Assembly: GCA_037968475.1 (NCBI GenBank)
Contig: JBBKVO010000018.1
Span: 214,808 to 278,807, forward strand
Reading direction: 5' to 3'
From: SB11 sp037968475
GTDB taxonomy: Bacteria; Bacteroidota; Bacteroidia; UBA8524
Length of the DNA stretch: 64,000 nucleotides
The notes beneath the pieces were generated by a model. That model was not told the DNA's origin. It made no database searches and worked only from the letters and a program-made list of their open reading frames with translations. Both the position numbers and the translations under genes were made by a program. Shown here one piece after another: positions 51,689 through 61,900 of the stretch. Each line of letters starts with the position of its first letter. Positions within the stretch are counted from its first letter, which is position 1.

Positions 51689-52705
51689 TTATAGTATTGC
51701 TATTTTTATTGTTTTGTTGCCTTGTGGCAAAGCCATATTTACTATGTATACGCCTTTGCTTAGTGCTGTGTTTAATTTTGTGCTATGTACCCCATCAGTA
51801 TATTGCAAACTGCCTAGCACTATTTGCTTGCCTGTTATATCATACACTTTTATATCACCCATGTTATTAGAGTTTAATCCTTCAACATACAAATTATCAT
51901 TGTTTACCCATACTTTTATATCACTGTTAGCATTGTTAATTTGTTGCACTGCCGTTGATGGATTTTTAAGTATATAGGCATACTTGTTTACTGTATTAAA
52001 ATTGGCTGATGAAATAGCCACTGTGGAAAGCTGCACTATAGGTGAAGGATTGAAAGGATTATACCAATAGTAGGTGGTAGAGTGTGTACGGGTGATAATA
52101 TTAGGACTTACCTGCATAGTATCGTAATAGTCCGATTCAAACTTCAAGCGCAATACACTAGGGTAAGTGCCACTTTGCAATTTCAGCTCACCATATCCGT
52201 CAACATTGTATTGGTAGGCACCCCCTCCCCTATATTTAGTATTTTGATACGTATAGGTATAAAATGTGGTGCCCAAATAGCTATCTGTATAATGTAGTGG
52301 TCTTGTTAAAATTTGTTGTGGCTTGCTAAACCGTAGCAGTATTTTAGTATAATCAAGCCAAAGCCCCTCAAGCCAAACCGAGTCGTTTTTATCGCGTATA
52401 AAATAAGTGCTGCCATCGGTAGCTTTTCGGCTAAGGGTAGCAGTAGCAAAACTATCCTCCCACTCTGTTTGTGATGGTAGAATATACTGCTCACCGTAGG
52501 TTTGCCCTGTGGCAGTAACTTGTGTAAAATCCCACATTATATTAGCGCCGCTTGCTCCATTGCTAATAGTACCTGTGTCAATACTAAAAAAACTTGATGT
52601 AGTTCCAACATCATGCTTTTCTGCCTGATTAATTTCAGGTTGTGCATTTATAATGCCTGCCCATAAAAGAATAATACCCAGCGCAGTTAATTTAATTGTT
52701 TCCAT
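51689..52705 (-). CDS. T9SS type A sorting domain protein
   Basis: This 338-residue protein has a signal peptide (ETIKLTALGIILLWAGIINA). The body (about 25-250) is beta-rich without a recognised domain. The C-terminal 80 residues look like a T9SS sorting domain (VWVNNDNLYVEGLNSNNMGD, then IKVYDITGKQIV, KGVYIVNMALPQGNKTIKIAI). It should reach the cell surface or medium. The start is 52705; a Met at 52717 would add a short leader. It is the first gene of the operon ending at 50758. Confidence 0.85.
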   Translation of the reverse strand: METIKLTALGIILLWAGIINAQPEINQAEKHDVGTTSSFFSIDTGTISNGASGANIMWDFTQVTATGQTYGEQYILPSQTEWEDSFATATLSRKATDGSTYFIRDKNDSVWLEGLWLDYTKILLRFSKPQQILTRPLHYTDSYLGTTFYTYTYQNTKYRGGGAYQYNVDGYGELKLQSGTYPSVLRLKFESDYYDTMQVSPNIITRTHSTTYYWYNPFNPSPIVQLSTVAISSANFNTVNKYAYILKNPSTAVQQINNANSDIKVWVNNDNLYVEGLNSNNMGDIKVYDITGKQIVLGSLQYTDGVHSTKLNTALSKGVYIVNMALPQGNKTIKIAIL

Positions 52706-52727
52706 AGTTTGAATCAAAAATCTAATG

Positions 52728-52735
52728 CAAACATA
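52728..52735 (-). promoter_or_regulatory. Candidate -7 element of the T9SS/membrane/HTH_34 operon
   Basis: The minus strand reads TATGTTTGC, about 23 bases before the start at 52705. Confidence 0.45.
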
Positions 52736-52881
52736 AACTAGTTTATATTATAAACAAAATAATATTTTAAAACAAAGGGCTACCAAACGTTAGTTTATCT
52801 GCTTGATTATTAGTGTTTTTATAGCCCTTTACACTGAAAAACAAAACTTTACCTCCGTTTTAAATGTTTCTGGGTTTAGCG

Positions 52882-52889
52882 TATATTTG
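52882..52889 (+). promoter_or_regulatory. Candidate -7 element of the acyl-CoA dehydrogenase gene
   Basis: TATATTTGC, 22 bases before ATG 52912. It lies downstream of the other possible start (52864), which supports 52912. Confidence 0.45.
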
Positions 52890-52911
52890 CAAACCTTATA
52901 AATCAGATAGC

Positions 52912-54054
52912 ATGAATTTCGAGCTTAGTGAAGAACATTTGATGATACAACAAGCCGCAAGAGATTTTGCAGAAGCAGAATTATTGCCAGGCGTGATAGA
53001 ACGTGATGAACACCAAAAATTTCCAACAGAACAAATTAGAAAAATGGGCGAGTTGGGCTTTTTAGGTATGATGGTTAGTCCTGAGTATGGCGGAGGCGGC
53101 ATGGATACTATATCCTACGTGTTAGCTATGGAAGAAATATCAAAGGTTGATGCTTCTGCATCAGTAGTTATGTCTGTAAACAACTCTTTGGTATGCTGGG
53201 GTTTAGAAACTTTTGGTAACGAAGAACAAAAACAAAAATACCTTGTGCCTTTGGCAAAAGGTGGAATACACGGTGCATTTTGCCTTAGCGAACCTGAAGC
53301 TGGCAGTGATGCTACATCACAACGCACAACTGCTGAAGATAAAGGCGACTATTACTTATTAAACGGAACTAAAAACTGGATTACCAACGGTAGCTCAGGC
53401 TCTGTATATCTTGTAATTGCACAAACCCATCCAGAAAAAGGACATAAGGGTATTAATGCTTTTATAGTTGAAAAGGATTGGGATGGTGTGCAAGTGGGAC
53501 GTAAAGAAGATAAAATGGGTATACGCGGAAGCGATACACACTCTATAATGTTCCAAGATGTGAAAGTACCTAAAGCCAACCGTATTGGTGAAGATGGTTT
53601 TGGTTTCAAATTCGCTATGAAAACTCTTGCAGGTGGCCGTATTGGTATCGCTTCGCAAGCATTAGGTATTGCCAGCGGTGCTTACGAGCGTTCGCTACAA
53701 TATAGCAAAGAGCGTAAGGCATTTGGTAAAGAAATATCAAAACACCAAGCTATACAATTTAAACTAGCGGACATGGCTACTGAAATTGAAGCTGCCCGCC
53801 TATTGTGCCTAAAAGCTGCTTGGCTAAAGGATAAAGGACAAGACTATGGTTTGGCCAGTAGCATGGCTAAAGTATTCTCGAGCGAGGTTGCTATGAAAAC
53901 TACTACGGAAGCTGTACAAGTACACGGTGGTTACGGTTATGTACGCGAATACCATGTAGAGCGTATGATGCGTGATGCAAAAATCACTCAAATATATGAA
54001 GGTACTAGCGAGGTAAACCGCATAGTAATTTCTCGTGCTATACTAAAAGACTAA
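52912..54054 (+). CDS. Acyl-CoA dehydrogenase (short-chain/butyryl type)
   Basis: This 380-residue flavoenzyme oxidises acyl-CoA to enoyl-CoA in fatty acid or branched-chain breakdown. Signatures are GAFCLSEPEAGSDATSQRTT and the FAD-binding W-I-T-N-G-S segment. The second family signature QVHGGYGYVREYHVERMMRD is also present, together with the catalytic Glu in QIYEGTSEVNRIV. Length and the Glu position fit short-chain acyl-CoA dehydrogenase. The electron-transfer flavoprotein is not in view. Confidence 0.96.
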   Translation: MNFELSEEHLMIQQAARDFAEAELLPGVIERDEHQKFPTEQIRKMGELGFLGMMVSPEYGGGGMDTISYVLAMEEISKVDASASVVMSVNNSLVCWGLETFGNEEQKQKYLVPLAKGGIHGAFCLSEPEAGSDATSQRTTAEDKGDYYLLNGTKNWITNGSSGSVYLVIAQTHPEKGHKGINAFIVEKDWDGVQVGRKEDKMGIRGSDTHSIMFQDVKVPKANRIGEDGFGFKFAMKTLAGGRIGIASQALGIASGAYERSLQYSKERKAFGKEISKHQAIQFKLADMATEIEAARLLCLKAAWLKDKGQDYGLASSMAKVFSSEVAMKTTTEAVQVHGGYGYVREYHVERMMRDAKITQIYEGTSEVNRIVISRAILKD

Positions 54055-54064
54055 GTTACAATAT

Positions 54065-54111
54065 TATATAAACGAAAAAAGCAGCCAATGGCTGCTTTTT
54101 TCGTTTATATA
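54065..54111. terminator. 22-bp perfect palindromic bidirectional terminator
   Basis: Bases 54065-54086 and 54090-54111 are exact reverse complements with a 3-base loop. A core GCAGCC/GGCTGC is flanked by A6 and T6. It serves both the acyl-CoA dehydrogenase gene and the convergent lipoprotein gene. Confidence 0.9.
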
Positions 54112-54135
54112 AGTTTCTTACTGAAATGTAGATAC

Positions 54136-54558
54136 CTATTCTTTTTCTTCCACTACTTTTTCAAGAGTAAGCTCAATTTTTCCGTCCTCGCCTTTATCAT
54201 TTTTCACTACCATTTTGTTTCCCTCTTGGCTTACTATTTGTAAATCGTTTTCAGGTGTTCCATCACCGTCAGAATCAAGGCTGATTATATTTTTTTCGCT
54301 GTTAAAACTCCATTTACCCGGTTCCATAATTCGTCCGGTGCTTTCAATCACCATTGTACTATCCGCATTAAAATTATAAACAGTAGTTAGTACTGCTTTT
54401 TTAACCTCACCCATCATTTCTTGGGGAAAGTCTTTCATTTCAATATCGGCATCCACAACTTTCCATTTACCAACTACACTAAAGGTTTCAGCATTGTTTT
54501 TACAGCCAATAATAGCTACAGCCATTACAAGGGCACAAAGGGCAAAATATTTTTTCAT
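54136..54558 (-). CDS. Lipocalin-like lipoprotein
   Basis: This 140-residue protein has a lipoprotein signal (KKYFALCALVMAVAIIGC, Cys19). The body starts FSVVGKWKVVDADIEMKDFP, a G-x-W opening like small lipocalin folds, followed by strands and a highly charged end (LTLEKVVEEKE). The start is ATG 54558; a longer frame from 54651 lacks a signal peptide at its start. It probably is an envelope lipoprotein of unknown ligand. It is 22 bases after the beta-helix gene and probably co-transcribed. Confidence 0.8.
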   Translation of the reverse strand: MKKYFALCALVMAVAIIGCKNNAETFSVVGKWKVVDADIEMKDFPQEMMGEVKKAVLTTVYNFNADSTMVIESTGRIMEPGKWSFNSEKNIISLDSDGDGTPENDLQIVSQEGNKMVVKNDKGEDGKIELTLEKVVEEKE

Positions 54559-54580
54559 TAAGCAAATAAAGGTAAAAAAA

Positions 54581-55999
54581 CTATTCCACACGCTCGTAAG
54601 CGCCAATATCGGGCTGGGCATCGCGGTTTTTTCCGTCAATATCCTTATCAACTAATGGGCTTAATAGCGGGGCTTTGTCTTTTGCAGGCGACAGCGTATC
54701 TAAGCTAAAATCAAGATTATTAATATTTTTAAACTTCGGGGCAGTATTGATACTATTATTTTGGGGCAAGCCCAGCAATTCAGTACGCAAAATATTGTTT
54801 TGAAAATTAGCACTTATCGCTCCCTGCCCATCATTCACAATCACAATCTCTTCGCGCAGACTACCGTATATAATACTATTTATAATATTAAAAGTGAGCG
54901 GATTAATAGCTATAACACCGCCCTTCTCATTCACAAGGTCGGCATTACTAAGCCCAAATGATGGCTCACGACGTGAGAATGTACCCCCATAGTTGGCAAA
55001 AGTACAATGCACCATTTCGTAGTTCCCTCCCAAGTCGCCTGCAAAGGTGTATTTACCACAATTGGCTACACAGCAGTTTACCATACTTATACGCGAAGTA
55101 TAGGCCAATACACCAACGGCACTCATGTTTTTTATTAATGTATTCTCAATGGTAACTTTTGGATTGGCATTATTAGGCAACGAATCGCTGCGTATTCCAA
55201 CACTAGCGTTTACAATATCGGCATAGCGAATAGTATTATCTCGGCTTGTAGTAAAAAACCACAAACCACCCCACTGACCGGGTATGTCTTTATAATCTTG
55301 CCCTAAGCGTGCCCCCTGAAACTGTACCCGTTGGTCTTTCGTTCCTTGTACATCCAAAGTACCATCAACGGCCAAATAAGAGTTTACATCGCCGTATACT
55401 TTTACTCCTGCCCCTATGGTTAGTTTTCTCCCTTTAGGAACTAAAAAGTAATTGTGTATTACATAAGGTTTGGTATTATCCATCCAAGCCGTATCGTTGG
55501 TAGACGTTACTTCGTTAAAATAATAAGCATCTTGTCCCCAAGCCACTAATTTAATATCCTGAAAATTGCCGTTGGTCTCAAACGTAATAGAATCTTTAAT
55601 AATAAGGGGATTGTTGGTATTGTTGGGGTCTATACTCACCTCAACAAAAACATAAATGCTATCCTCTCCCATTATTTCATAGTCAGTAACCTGTGTGCTT
55701 CGCTCACCGTCAATATTAATACGGTATGCCGATGCAGCACCACCCGCCAACCTTATGTTGGTTTTAATGGTGTTTTTGTTTCGATTGTATACTATTAGCC
55801 TTTTGTTTACCGAACGAGGAAAAGGGCCACCGCCCAGCGTGGTAAACACAGTATCAAACAAAACCGTATCGGCCGAAAAATTGAGTTTTGCCGAAGGGCT
55901 AGTATCAAAATGTTCGCGCTTACACGAAGGGGCAAATATGCCTACTCCAAAAAAAAGTAGTAGTAGCAGTAAACCGCTATTTTTTATCCATTTATTCAA
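54581..55999 (-). CDS. Lipoprotein with right-handed beta-helix domain
   Basis: This 472-residue protein has a lipoprotein signal ending APSC (Cys26). The N-terminal domain (about 35-150) is beta-rich, and the rest reads like a parallel beta-helix. Phrases such as GAGVKVYGDVNSYLAVDGTL, NTIRYADIVNASVGIR, VTIENTLIKNMSAVGVLAYT and FNIINSIIYGS recur. It ends DIGAYERVE, the D-x-G-A-x-E close typical of this family. Polysaccharide binding or degradation is usual for the fold, but catalytic residues are not evident. Confidence 0.85.
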   Translation of the reverse strand: MNKWIKNSGLLLLLLFFGVGIFAPSCKREHFDTSPSAKLNFSADTVLFDTVFTTLGGGPFPRSVNKRLIVYNRNKNTIKTNIRLAGGAASAYRINIDGERSTQVTDYEIMGEDSIYVFVEVSIDPNNTNNPLIIKDSITFETNGNFQDIKLVAWGQDAYYFNEVTSTNDTAWMDNTKPYVIHNYFLVPKGRKLTIGAGVKVYGDVNSYLAVDGTLDVQGTKDQRVQFQGARLGQDYKDIPGQWGGLWFFTTSRDNTIRYADIVNASVGIRSDSLPNNANPKVTIENTLIKNMSAVGVLAYTSRISMVNCCVANCGKYTFAGDLGGNYEMVHCTFANYGGTFSRREPSFGLSNADLVNEKGGVIAINPLTFNIINSIIYGSLREEIVIVNDGQGAISANFQNNILRTELLGLPQNNSINTAPKFKNINNLDFSLDTLSPAKDKAPLLSPLVDKDIDGKNRDAQPDIGAYERVE

Positions 56000-56076
56000 A
56001 ACAGGTCAAAATTATGCTTTATCCAACTAATTATACTTTTTATGCTAAAATAAACCCCAAAAATCATGTGAATACA

Positions 56077-56976
56077 TTAGTCAAGCGCTTGCTTCATCCC
56101 TGCCTTCACTATTTGGGCATTCAAAATTTTGTGCTTGTGCTTGGTAAAAACTGTCCCTTGCCCGTGTACAAAAGCTACCACTTTTAAATGCTTCTTGTTA
56201 TAGGCGGCAATATTAACTGTAAAGTTTACTGTGTGGGTGGTGTTTACAGCCGTAAACTCTGACGGGATAAGCTGCCCCAAAAACGGGCTTATGGCCTGCC
56301 TGTAAACATCATTATGTATATAATTTTTAATAGGATGTCCGCGCCCGTATAGTTCGGGCACACTAGGGTCTTGGTTGTAATAATTGGCTTGCCAATACCC
56401 AGTATCTCCAGTTACACTATCTTCAAGCAACAAAACCGTAATGTACATGGGTTCGTTTTGAGTTTTAGCAAATGAAACAGTTGCCTCAATTTGCATTTCA
56501 TCACCGCTAATTCTACTTGCATTAATGGCAATGCCGCATTGGGCTACCAATGCAATTTGGTTACTTATAGGTGTGCCCCAATTTCCACCGGGGTAAACAA
56601 TTGTGTTGCTATCGTTTGGTATATGGCTTCGGTTAATGGCTGCATAAGGTGTTGCCCTAACATCAAAAGCACTGGCTATTTGAGTTCCGTGTTGTGTGGC
56701 CATTTTATCACCCCCAAACTGACCTGTAGGCAAATGATAGTGAACCGAAATAAGTTTTTGTTGGTAGTAGTTTTTGTACCACTCAATATCCAAATCAGCT
56801 TTGCCGCAATTGCCACAACTGGTAGTAGTAAATTTTTCTATTAAAACCTTTTGGGTAAAACTAGTGGTAGGCTGTCGCTCTGGACTAGGCTTGTCTTCTT
56901 TCTTACAAGAGCCTAAAAAAACCACAAGCAACAGCAGCAAAACATATAATTTTAATAGTCGGGTAATCATATACAT
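56077..56976 (-). CDS. Omp28-like lipoprotein with CGNC motif
   Basis: This 299-residue protein has a lipobox (FLGSC, Cys24) and a thioredoxin-like domain opening KVLIEKFTTTSCGNCGKADL (Cys54, Cys57). The Omp28 C-terminal half follows, including MYITVLLLEDSVTGDTGYWQ and a final VNIAAYNKKHLKVVAFVHG. Compared with the protein at 30170, the Cys pair is spaced the same but the residues between differ (GN versus PP). ATG 56976 or 56970 could be the start. Confidence 0.85.
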   Translation of the reverse strand: MYMITRLLKLYVLLLLLVVFLGSCKKEDKPSPERQPTTSFTQKVLIEKFTTTSCGNCGKADLDIEWYKNYYQQKLISVHYHLPTGQFGGDKMATQHGTQIASAFDVRATPYAAINRSHIPNDSNTIVYPGGNWGTPISNQIALVAQCGIAINASRISGDEMQIEATVSFAKTQNEPMYITVLLLEDSVTGDTGYWQANYYNQDPSVPELYGRGHPIKNYIHNDVYRQAISPFLGQLIPSEFTAVNTTHTVNFTVNIAAYNKKHLKVVAFVHGQGTVFTKHKHKILNAQIVKAGMKQALD

Positions 56977-57041
56977 ATTAAAAAACTACCCATACAAACG
57001 ATAATACGGCAAACAATGTTGTAGCAGGCTTAAAGTTAGCA

Positions 57042-57728
57042 CTACTCTGTTATAGCCAAAGTGGCTATACTTATTTTACAAGTTGTTGCAGCTTTCAGCG
57101 CCAAAGCACAGGCTTCTAAAGTAGCACCGGTGGTAATAATATCATCTACCAACAAAATATGTTTACCCTCTATTTTTTTATGATTTTTTATGCTAAACTG
57201 ATGCCCCATGTTTAGCCAACGTTGCCACCTGTTTTTAGTGGTTTGGCTTTTGGTAGCCGTTGTTTTTAGCAACACATCGGTTACTACTTCAATACCCAAT
57301 TTGTCTGATAATCCTTTTGCAAACCACTCACTTTGGTTATAGCCCCGCTTACGCTGTTTAGCTTTATGCAAGGGTATGGGTATAATACAATCAATACCCC
57401 CAAAATGAGGATTGTTAAGCAGGTTTTGCCCCATTTGTCGGCCAAGGTATTGTGCCAACTCTTTCTCGCCCTTGTATTTTATGCGGTGCATCATTTGGCG
57501 GGTTTTATTTCCCTTACGGAAATAGAGAAAAGATGCAGCAGTTTCCACCTCTACCCTTCCCCAAAACATTTGCTCGGCAGGGTTGGGGTGCTGGTTTTCA
57601 AAACCTGTATAGGGTAGTTTTAGCTGGCAATCAACACATATAAACTCCTCCCCTTTTAGTAACTCGCCATTGCAAGCAGCGCAAACCTGCGGGTAGAATA
57701 AAGCTATAAAATCAGCAACAATGGACAT
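57042..57728 (-). CDS. comF: ComF-family phosphoribosyltransferase-like protein
   Basis: This 228-residue protein has the ComF layout: an N-terminal zinc finger (VCAACNG and ICVDCQ), a central HRIKYKGEKELAQYLG segment, and a phosphoribosyltransferase domain. The latter has CIIPIPLHKAKQRKRGYNQS and the PRPP-binding LVDDIITTGATLEAC. ComF homologues aid uptake of DNA in naturally competent bacteria, but similar proteins occur in non-competent species, so the role here is open. ATG 57728 is chosen; TTG 57737 is less likely. Confidence 0.92.
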   Translation of the reverse strand: MSIVADFIALFYPQVCAACNGELLKGEEFICVDCQLKLPYTGFENQHPNPAEQMFWGRVEVETAASFLYFRKGNKTRQMMHRIKYKGEKELAQYLGRQMGQNLLNNPHFGGIDCIIPIPLHKAKQRKRGYNQSEWFAKGLSDKLGIEVVTDVLLKTTATKSQTTKNRWQRWLNMGHQFSIKNHKKIEGKHILLVDDIITTGATLEACALALKAATTCKISIATLAITE

Positions 57729-57771
57729 AGGGTGCAAATTATGAATTTAAGCGAGTAAAATAAATCTAACT

Positions 57772-57779
57772 TACCTTTG
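57772..57779 (+). promoter_or_regulatory. Candidate -7 element of thiL
   Basis: TACCTTTG followed by CACCA and ATG at 57785. The sequence CTTTGCACCAA also occurs before argS. The predicted transcription start falls almost on the ATG, so the mRNA is probably leaderless. Confidence 0.5.
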
Positions 57780-57784
57780 CACCA

Positions 57785-58831
57785 ATGGAAATGTTTGAAA
57801 ACGCAGGACGTACTGAGATAGGTGATTTGGGCGAGTTTGGCCTTATAGATCATCTCACAAAAAATATAGAGTTAAAAAACGCTTCTACTGTTAAAGGTGT
57901 GGGCGATGATGCTGCCGTGATTGATTGCGGCGACCATAAAATGCTGGTAAGTACCGATATGTTGTTAGAAGGTGTGCATTTTGACTTATCGTACATACCC
58001 TTAAAACATTTAGGGTATAAGGCTGTAACAGTGAACTTATCTGACATTTATGCCATGAATGGTACACCCAAGCAAATAACTGTTTCTATTGGCATATCTA
58101 ACCGATTTTCGCTAGAAGCAGTAGAAGAGCTATACAAAGGTGTTTATTTAGCCTGTGAAAAATACGGCATTGATGTAGTGGGTGGCGATACTTCTTCATC
58201 AAGGCAAGGTTTAATTATTTCTGTAACCGCCATTGGCGAAGCCAATGCTGATACTATTGCCTACCGTAGTGGTGCACAAGATACGGACTTGCTTTGTATT
58301 AGCGGTGATGTGGGTTCAGCCTATATGGGTTTGCAATTGCTTGAGCGTGAAAAGCAAGTGTATATAGCTAACCCTAATATGCAACCCGACATTGAAGGGT
58401 GGGATTATATTGTTGGGAGGCAATTGAAGCCCGAAGCCCGTAAAGAAGTAATTGAATGGTTGGCACAAAATGGGGTACAACCTACTAGTATGATTGATGT
58501 ATCAGACGGAGTTGCCTCAGAGGTATTTCACTTGTGTCAAAACTCAGCTATTGGTATAAATGTGTACGAAGAAAAATTACCCATAGACCATCAAACCATT
58601 CAAATGGCTGAGGAGTTAAATATTGATGTTACCACCTCTGCTCTTAATGGTGGCGAAGATTATGAGTTGATGTTTACCGTAAAACAAGAAGATTTTGAAA
58701 AGGTGAAGAATGCACCCAATATTAGCATTATAGGCCACTGCACTCCACAAAACGAGGGCATACACCTTATTACCAAAAACAACAATAAGTTTGCCCTAAA
58801 AGCTCAAGGCTGGCAACATTTGGCTAAATAA
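57785..58831 (+). CDS. thiL: Thiamine-monophosphate kinase
   Basis: This 348-residue enzyme phosphorylates thiamine phosphate to the diphosphate cofactor. It belongs to the PurM/ThiL fold. Signatures are GVGDDAAVIDCGDHKMLVS (ATP and magnesium Asp pair), MLLEGVHFDLSYIPLKHLGY, AVTVNLSDIYAMNGTPKQ and VVGGDTSSSRQGLIIS. The late segment SALNGGEDYELMFTV is also characteristic. No other thi gene lies nearby. Confidence 0.95.
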   Translation: MEMFENAGRTEIGDLGEFGLIDHLTKNIELKNASTVKGVGDDAAVIDCGDHKMLVSTDMLLEGVHFDLSYIPLKHLGYKAVTVNLSDIYAMNGTPKQITVSIGISNRFSLEAVEELYKGVYLACEKYGIDVVGGDTSSSRQGLIISVTAIGEANADTIAYRSGAQDTDLLCISGDVGSAYMGLQLLEREKQVYIANPNMQPDIEGWDYIVGRQLKPEARKEVIEWLAQNGVQPTSMIDVSDGVASEVFHLCQNSAIGINVYEEKLPIDHQTIQMAEELNIDVTTSALNGGEDYELMFTVKQEDFEKVKNAPNISIIGHCTPQNEGIHLITKNNNKFALKAQGWQHLAK

Positions 58832-58872
58832 ATTAGCCCTAAAAAAGTATATATCTTTTCTTAATACAGCAT

Positions 58873-58902
58873 TTAAAAAAGGGGCAAAAGCCCCTTTTTT
58901 AA
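58873..58902. terminator. Terminator after thiL
   Basis: TTAAAAAAGGGGC (58873-58885) and GCCCCTTTTTTAA (58890-58902) form a 13-bp perfect stem with a 4-base loop and a T6 run, 41 bases past the thiL stop. Confidence 0.88.
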
Positions 58903-58975
58903 TGATAAATGCAGCCCATTCTAAAGCATAGAATTTGCTGCATTTTCAACCCAAAAAAACTACATTCGTAAGGCT

Positions 58976-61900
58976 ATGCAAGCACAACCCAACACACCCT
59001 ACCAAAGCCACTTTTTAAACGAGTTACAAAAGCTAAACCAAGCCCAACGCGAAGCAGTAGAAACTACCGAAGGCCCTGTCTTGGTAATAGCAGGCCCAGG
59101 TACGGGCAAAACACAGGTATTGGCGGCACGCATTGGCTATATTTTGCTAAATACTGATAGCCGACCTGAAAATGTATTGTGCCTCACTTATACAGAGGCT
59201 GGCGCACTAGCTATGCGCAACCGTTTGATAAGTTTTATTGGCCCCGATGCTTACCGAGTGAAGATTGAAACCTTCCACAGTTTTTGCAACGAGGTGATAC
59301 AAGAAAACCCTGATTATTTTGGATATAGAGGTTTGCAACCTGTATCAGACCTTGAAAAAATTGAAGTACTACAAGAGTTGGTAGATAGTTTCGGTGCGCA
59401 ACATCCTTTAAAACGTTGGACGGGTGATGTGTATTACGAAACATCACGACTAGACAGATTGTTTCAGTTGATGAAGCAAGAAGATTGGTCGGCTGATTTT
59501 ATCCAAGAAAAAATAAATACATACATTGAAGATTTACCTTTTAGAGACGAGTTTATATACAAACGCGCCAATAGCAAAAGGGGTATAAAAGTTGGCGACC
59601 TAAAAACCGATAAAATTGAAATAGAAAAAACCCGAATGGGTCAGTTAGCTGCTGCCGCCAACGAATTTGAAAATTACCAAGAGTTATTAAAAAAACGCCA
59701 ACGGTACGATTTTGCCGATATGATTTTGTGGGTGTTGCAAGCATTTAAACAACACAGCGATTTATTATACAGCTACCAAGAACGTTTTTTATATTTTTTG
59801 GTAGATGAATTTCAGGATACCAGCGGCTCACAAAACGAATTGCTTAGTTTACTTACCGATTTTTGGGATAGCCCTAATGTATTTGCCGTTGGAGATGATG
59901 ATCAATCTATCTACCGCTTTCAGGGTGCAAACGTAAAAAACATCGAAGATTTTGCGCTAAAGTATACCAATAGCCTAAAGGTTGTGGTGCTTACCGAGAA
60001 TTATCGTTCGGTACCCGCCGTGCTAAGTGCCGCCCACACGCTTATTGAAAACAACAACGAACGGCTAATAAACCACACAGGATTTGATTATCTGAAAAAA
60101 GAACTCATATCATCAAACAGCCAACTAAAAACATTGGCTACAAAACCCATAATACGCAGCTATGCCAACACCTACCACGAGATTGTAGATATAGCTCATC
60201 AATTGGAGCAACTACAACACCAAGGACAAGATTTGAAAGAGGTTGCTATAATATACCGCAACCACCGCCAATGTGATGAACTGGTGAAATACCTTGAGGT
60301 AAAACAAGTGCCGTATTACATTAAAAAGAAAATAAACCTGCTAAATGAGCCTTTGGTTTATAAGCTAATCACCATACTGCGCTACATCGCACACGAGTTG
60401 AAAACACCACATAGTGGTGAATATTTACTGTTTGAAATGATGCACTTCGATTTTTTTGGAATCCCCCCTATCGAAGCTGCAAAACTTAGCTTGGCAGTAT
60501 CAAAACAAAATTATAAAGAGCGAAATACATCGTTTCGCGAGCAATTGCTTGACCCTACACAAGGGCAAAAGAAAGCCCCTACCCTTTTCGATCAGCATTT
60601 TGGCAATGCAGGCATGAAACGTTTGGGCGAGGATATAGATTATTGGCTAACACAGGCGGATAACCTTACCCTGCCTCAATTGCTCGAAAAGATTATAAAC
60701 AATGCAGGAATACTGGCCACAGTAATGAAAAGCCCCGATAAGTTTGTGCAACTGGAAATGCTAAAGGCATTTTTTGATTTTGTAGGCGAAGAGTTTAACC
60801 GTAAACCTACTATGCACGTGGGCGAGTTGATACATACCCTTGATTTGATGTATGATAACAGCATACAGCTTGCATTTACGCGCACATCAGGCCGCACAGA
60901 TGGGGTAAACCTTATCACTGCCCACTCGTCAAAAGGGTTAGAATTTGATTATGTTTTTCTTTTAGGTTGCAACAGTTTGGTATGGGACAAAGCAGGAAGA
61001 AGCTATACCTATAGCTTACCCGATACCATAGTATCAAATACAACAGGGAAAGATAACGACACAGAAACCGAAGAAGCCCGACGACTATTTTTTGTGGCAC
61101 TTACCCGTGCTAAAAAACACTTATACATTAGCTACGCTGAAAAAAATCCTGCTGAGAAAGAACTTGAACGCTCGCGTTTTGTAGCTGAGATAGAGCATTT
61201 GCCCGAAATTGAGCGAGAAAGCATCAACCTAAAAGATGATGAGCTTAGCAGTTTTATAGAAAGTATTTTACAGCCTGCCCAAGAGCCTGAAATACAGTTG
61301 GTAGATAAACAGTATTTGGATGATTTATTAAAAAATTACTCATTAAGTGTAACCCATCTTTCCAACTACCTCAAATGCCCCGTTGCCTTTTATTTCAATA
61401 ATATTATTCGTGTACCCGCACCCCAAAACGAGTATATGGCCTTTGGTTCGGCAGTTCACAATACTCTTGAATCACTATTCCGCAAAATGTTGGCTGATAG
61501 TGGCAAACGCTTCCCTGCGAAACATGCTATGCTTGAGGATTTTAGATATTATATGATGTTGTTACAACACCATTTTATCCCTGAGCAATACAAGCGTCGT
61601 CTTCAATACGGCCTAGAAATCTTGCCCGATTATTACGATAACTATATACAGCAGTGGAGCAAAGTTGTAACCGTTGAGCGTGTGTTTAGGAATATTTTGG
61701 TTGATGGTATGCCATTAAACGGCAAAATGGATAAAATAGAGTTTGAAGGAAGATCGGCTACAGTAATTGATTACAAAACAGGCAAGCCTGAGAATGCTAA
61801 GAAAAAACTAAACCCTCCTGTACCTAATACTGATATTACAACCCATAGCTTTGAAGACGTTTATGGAGGTGATTATTGGCGACAAGCCTTATTTTATAAA

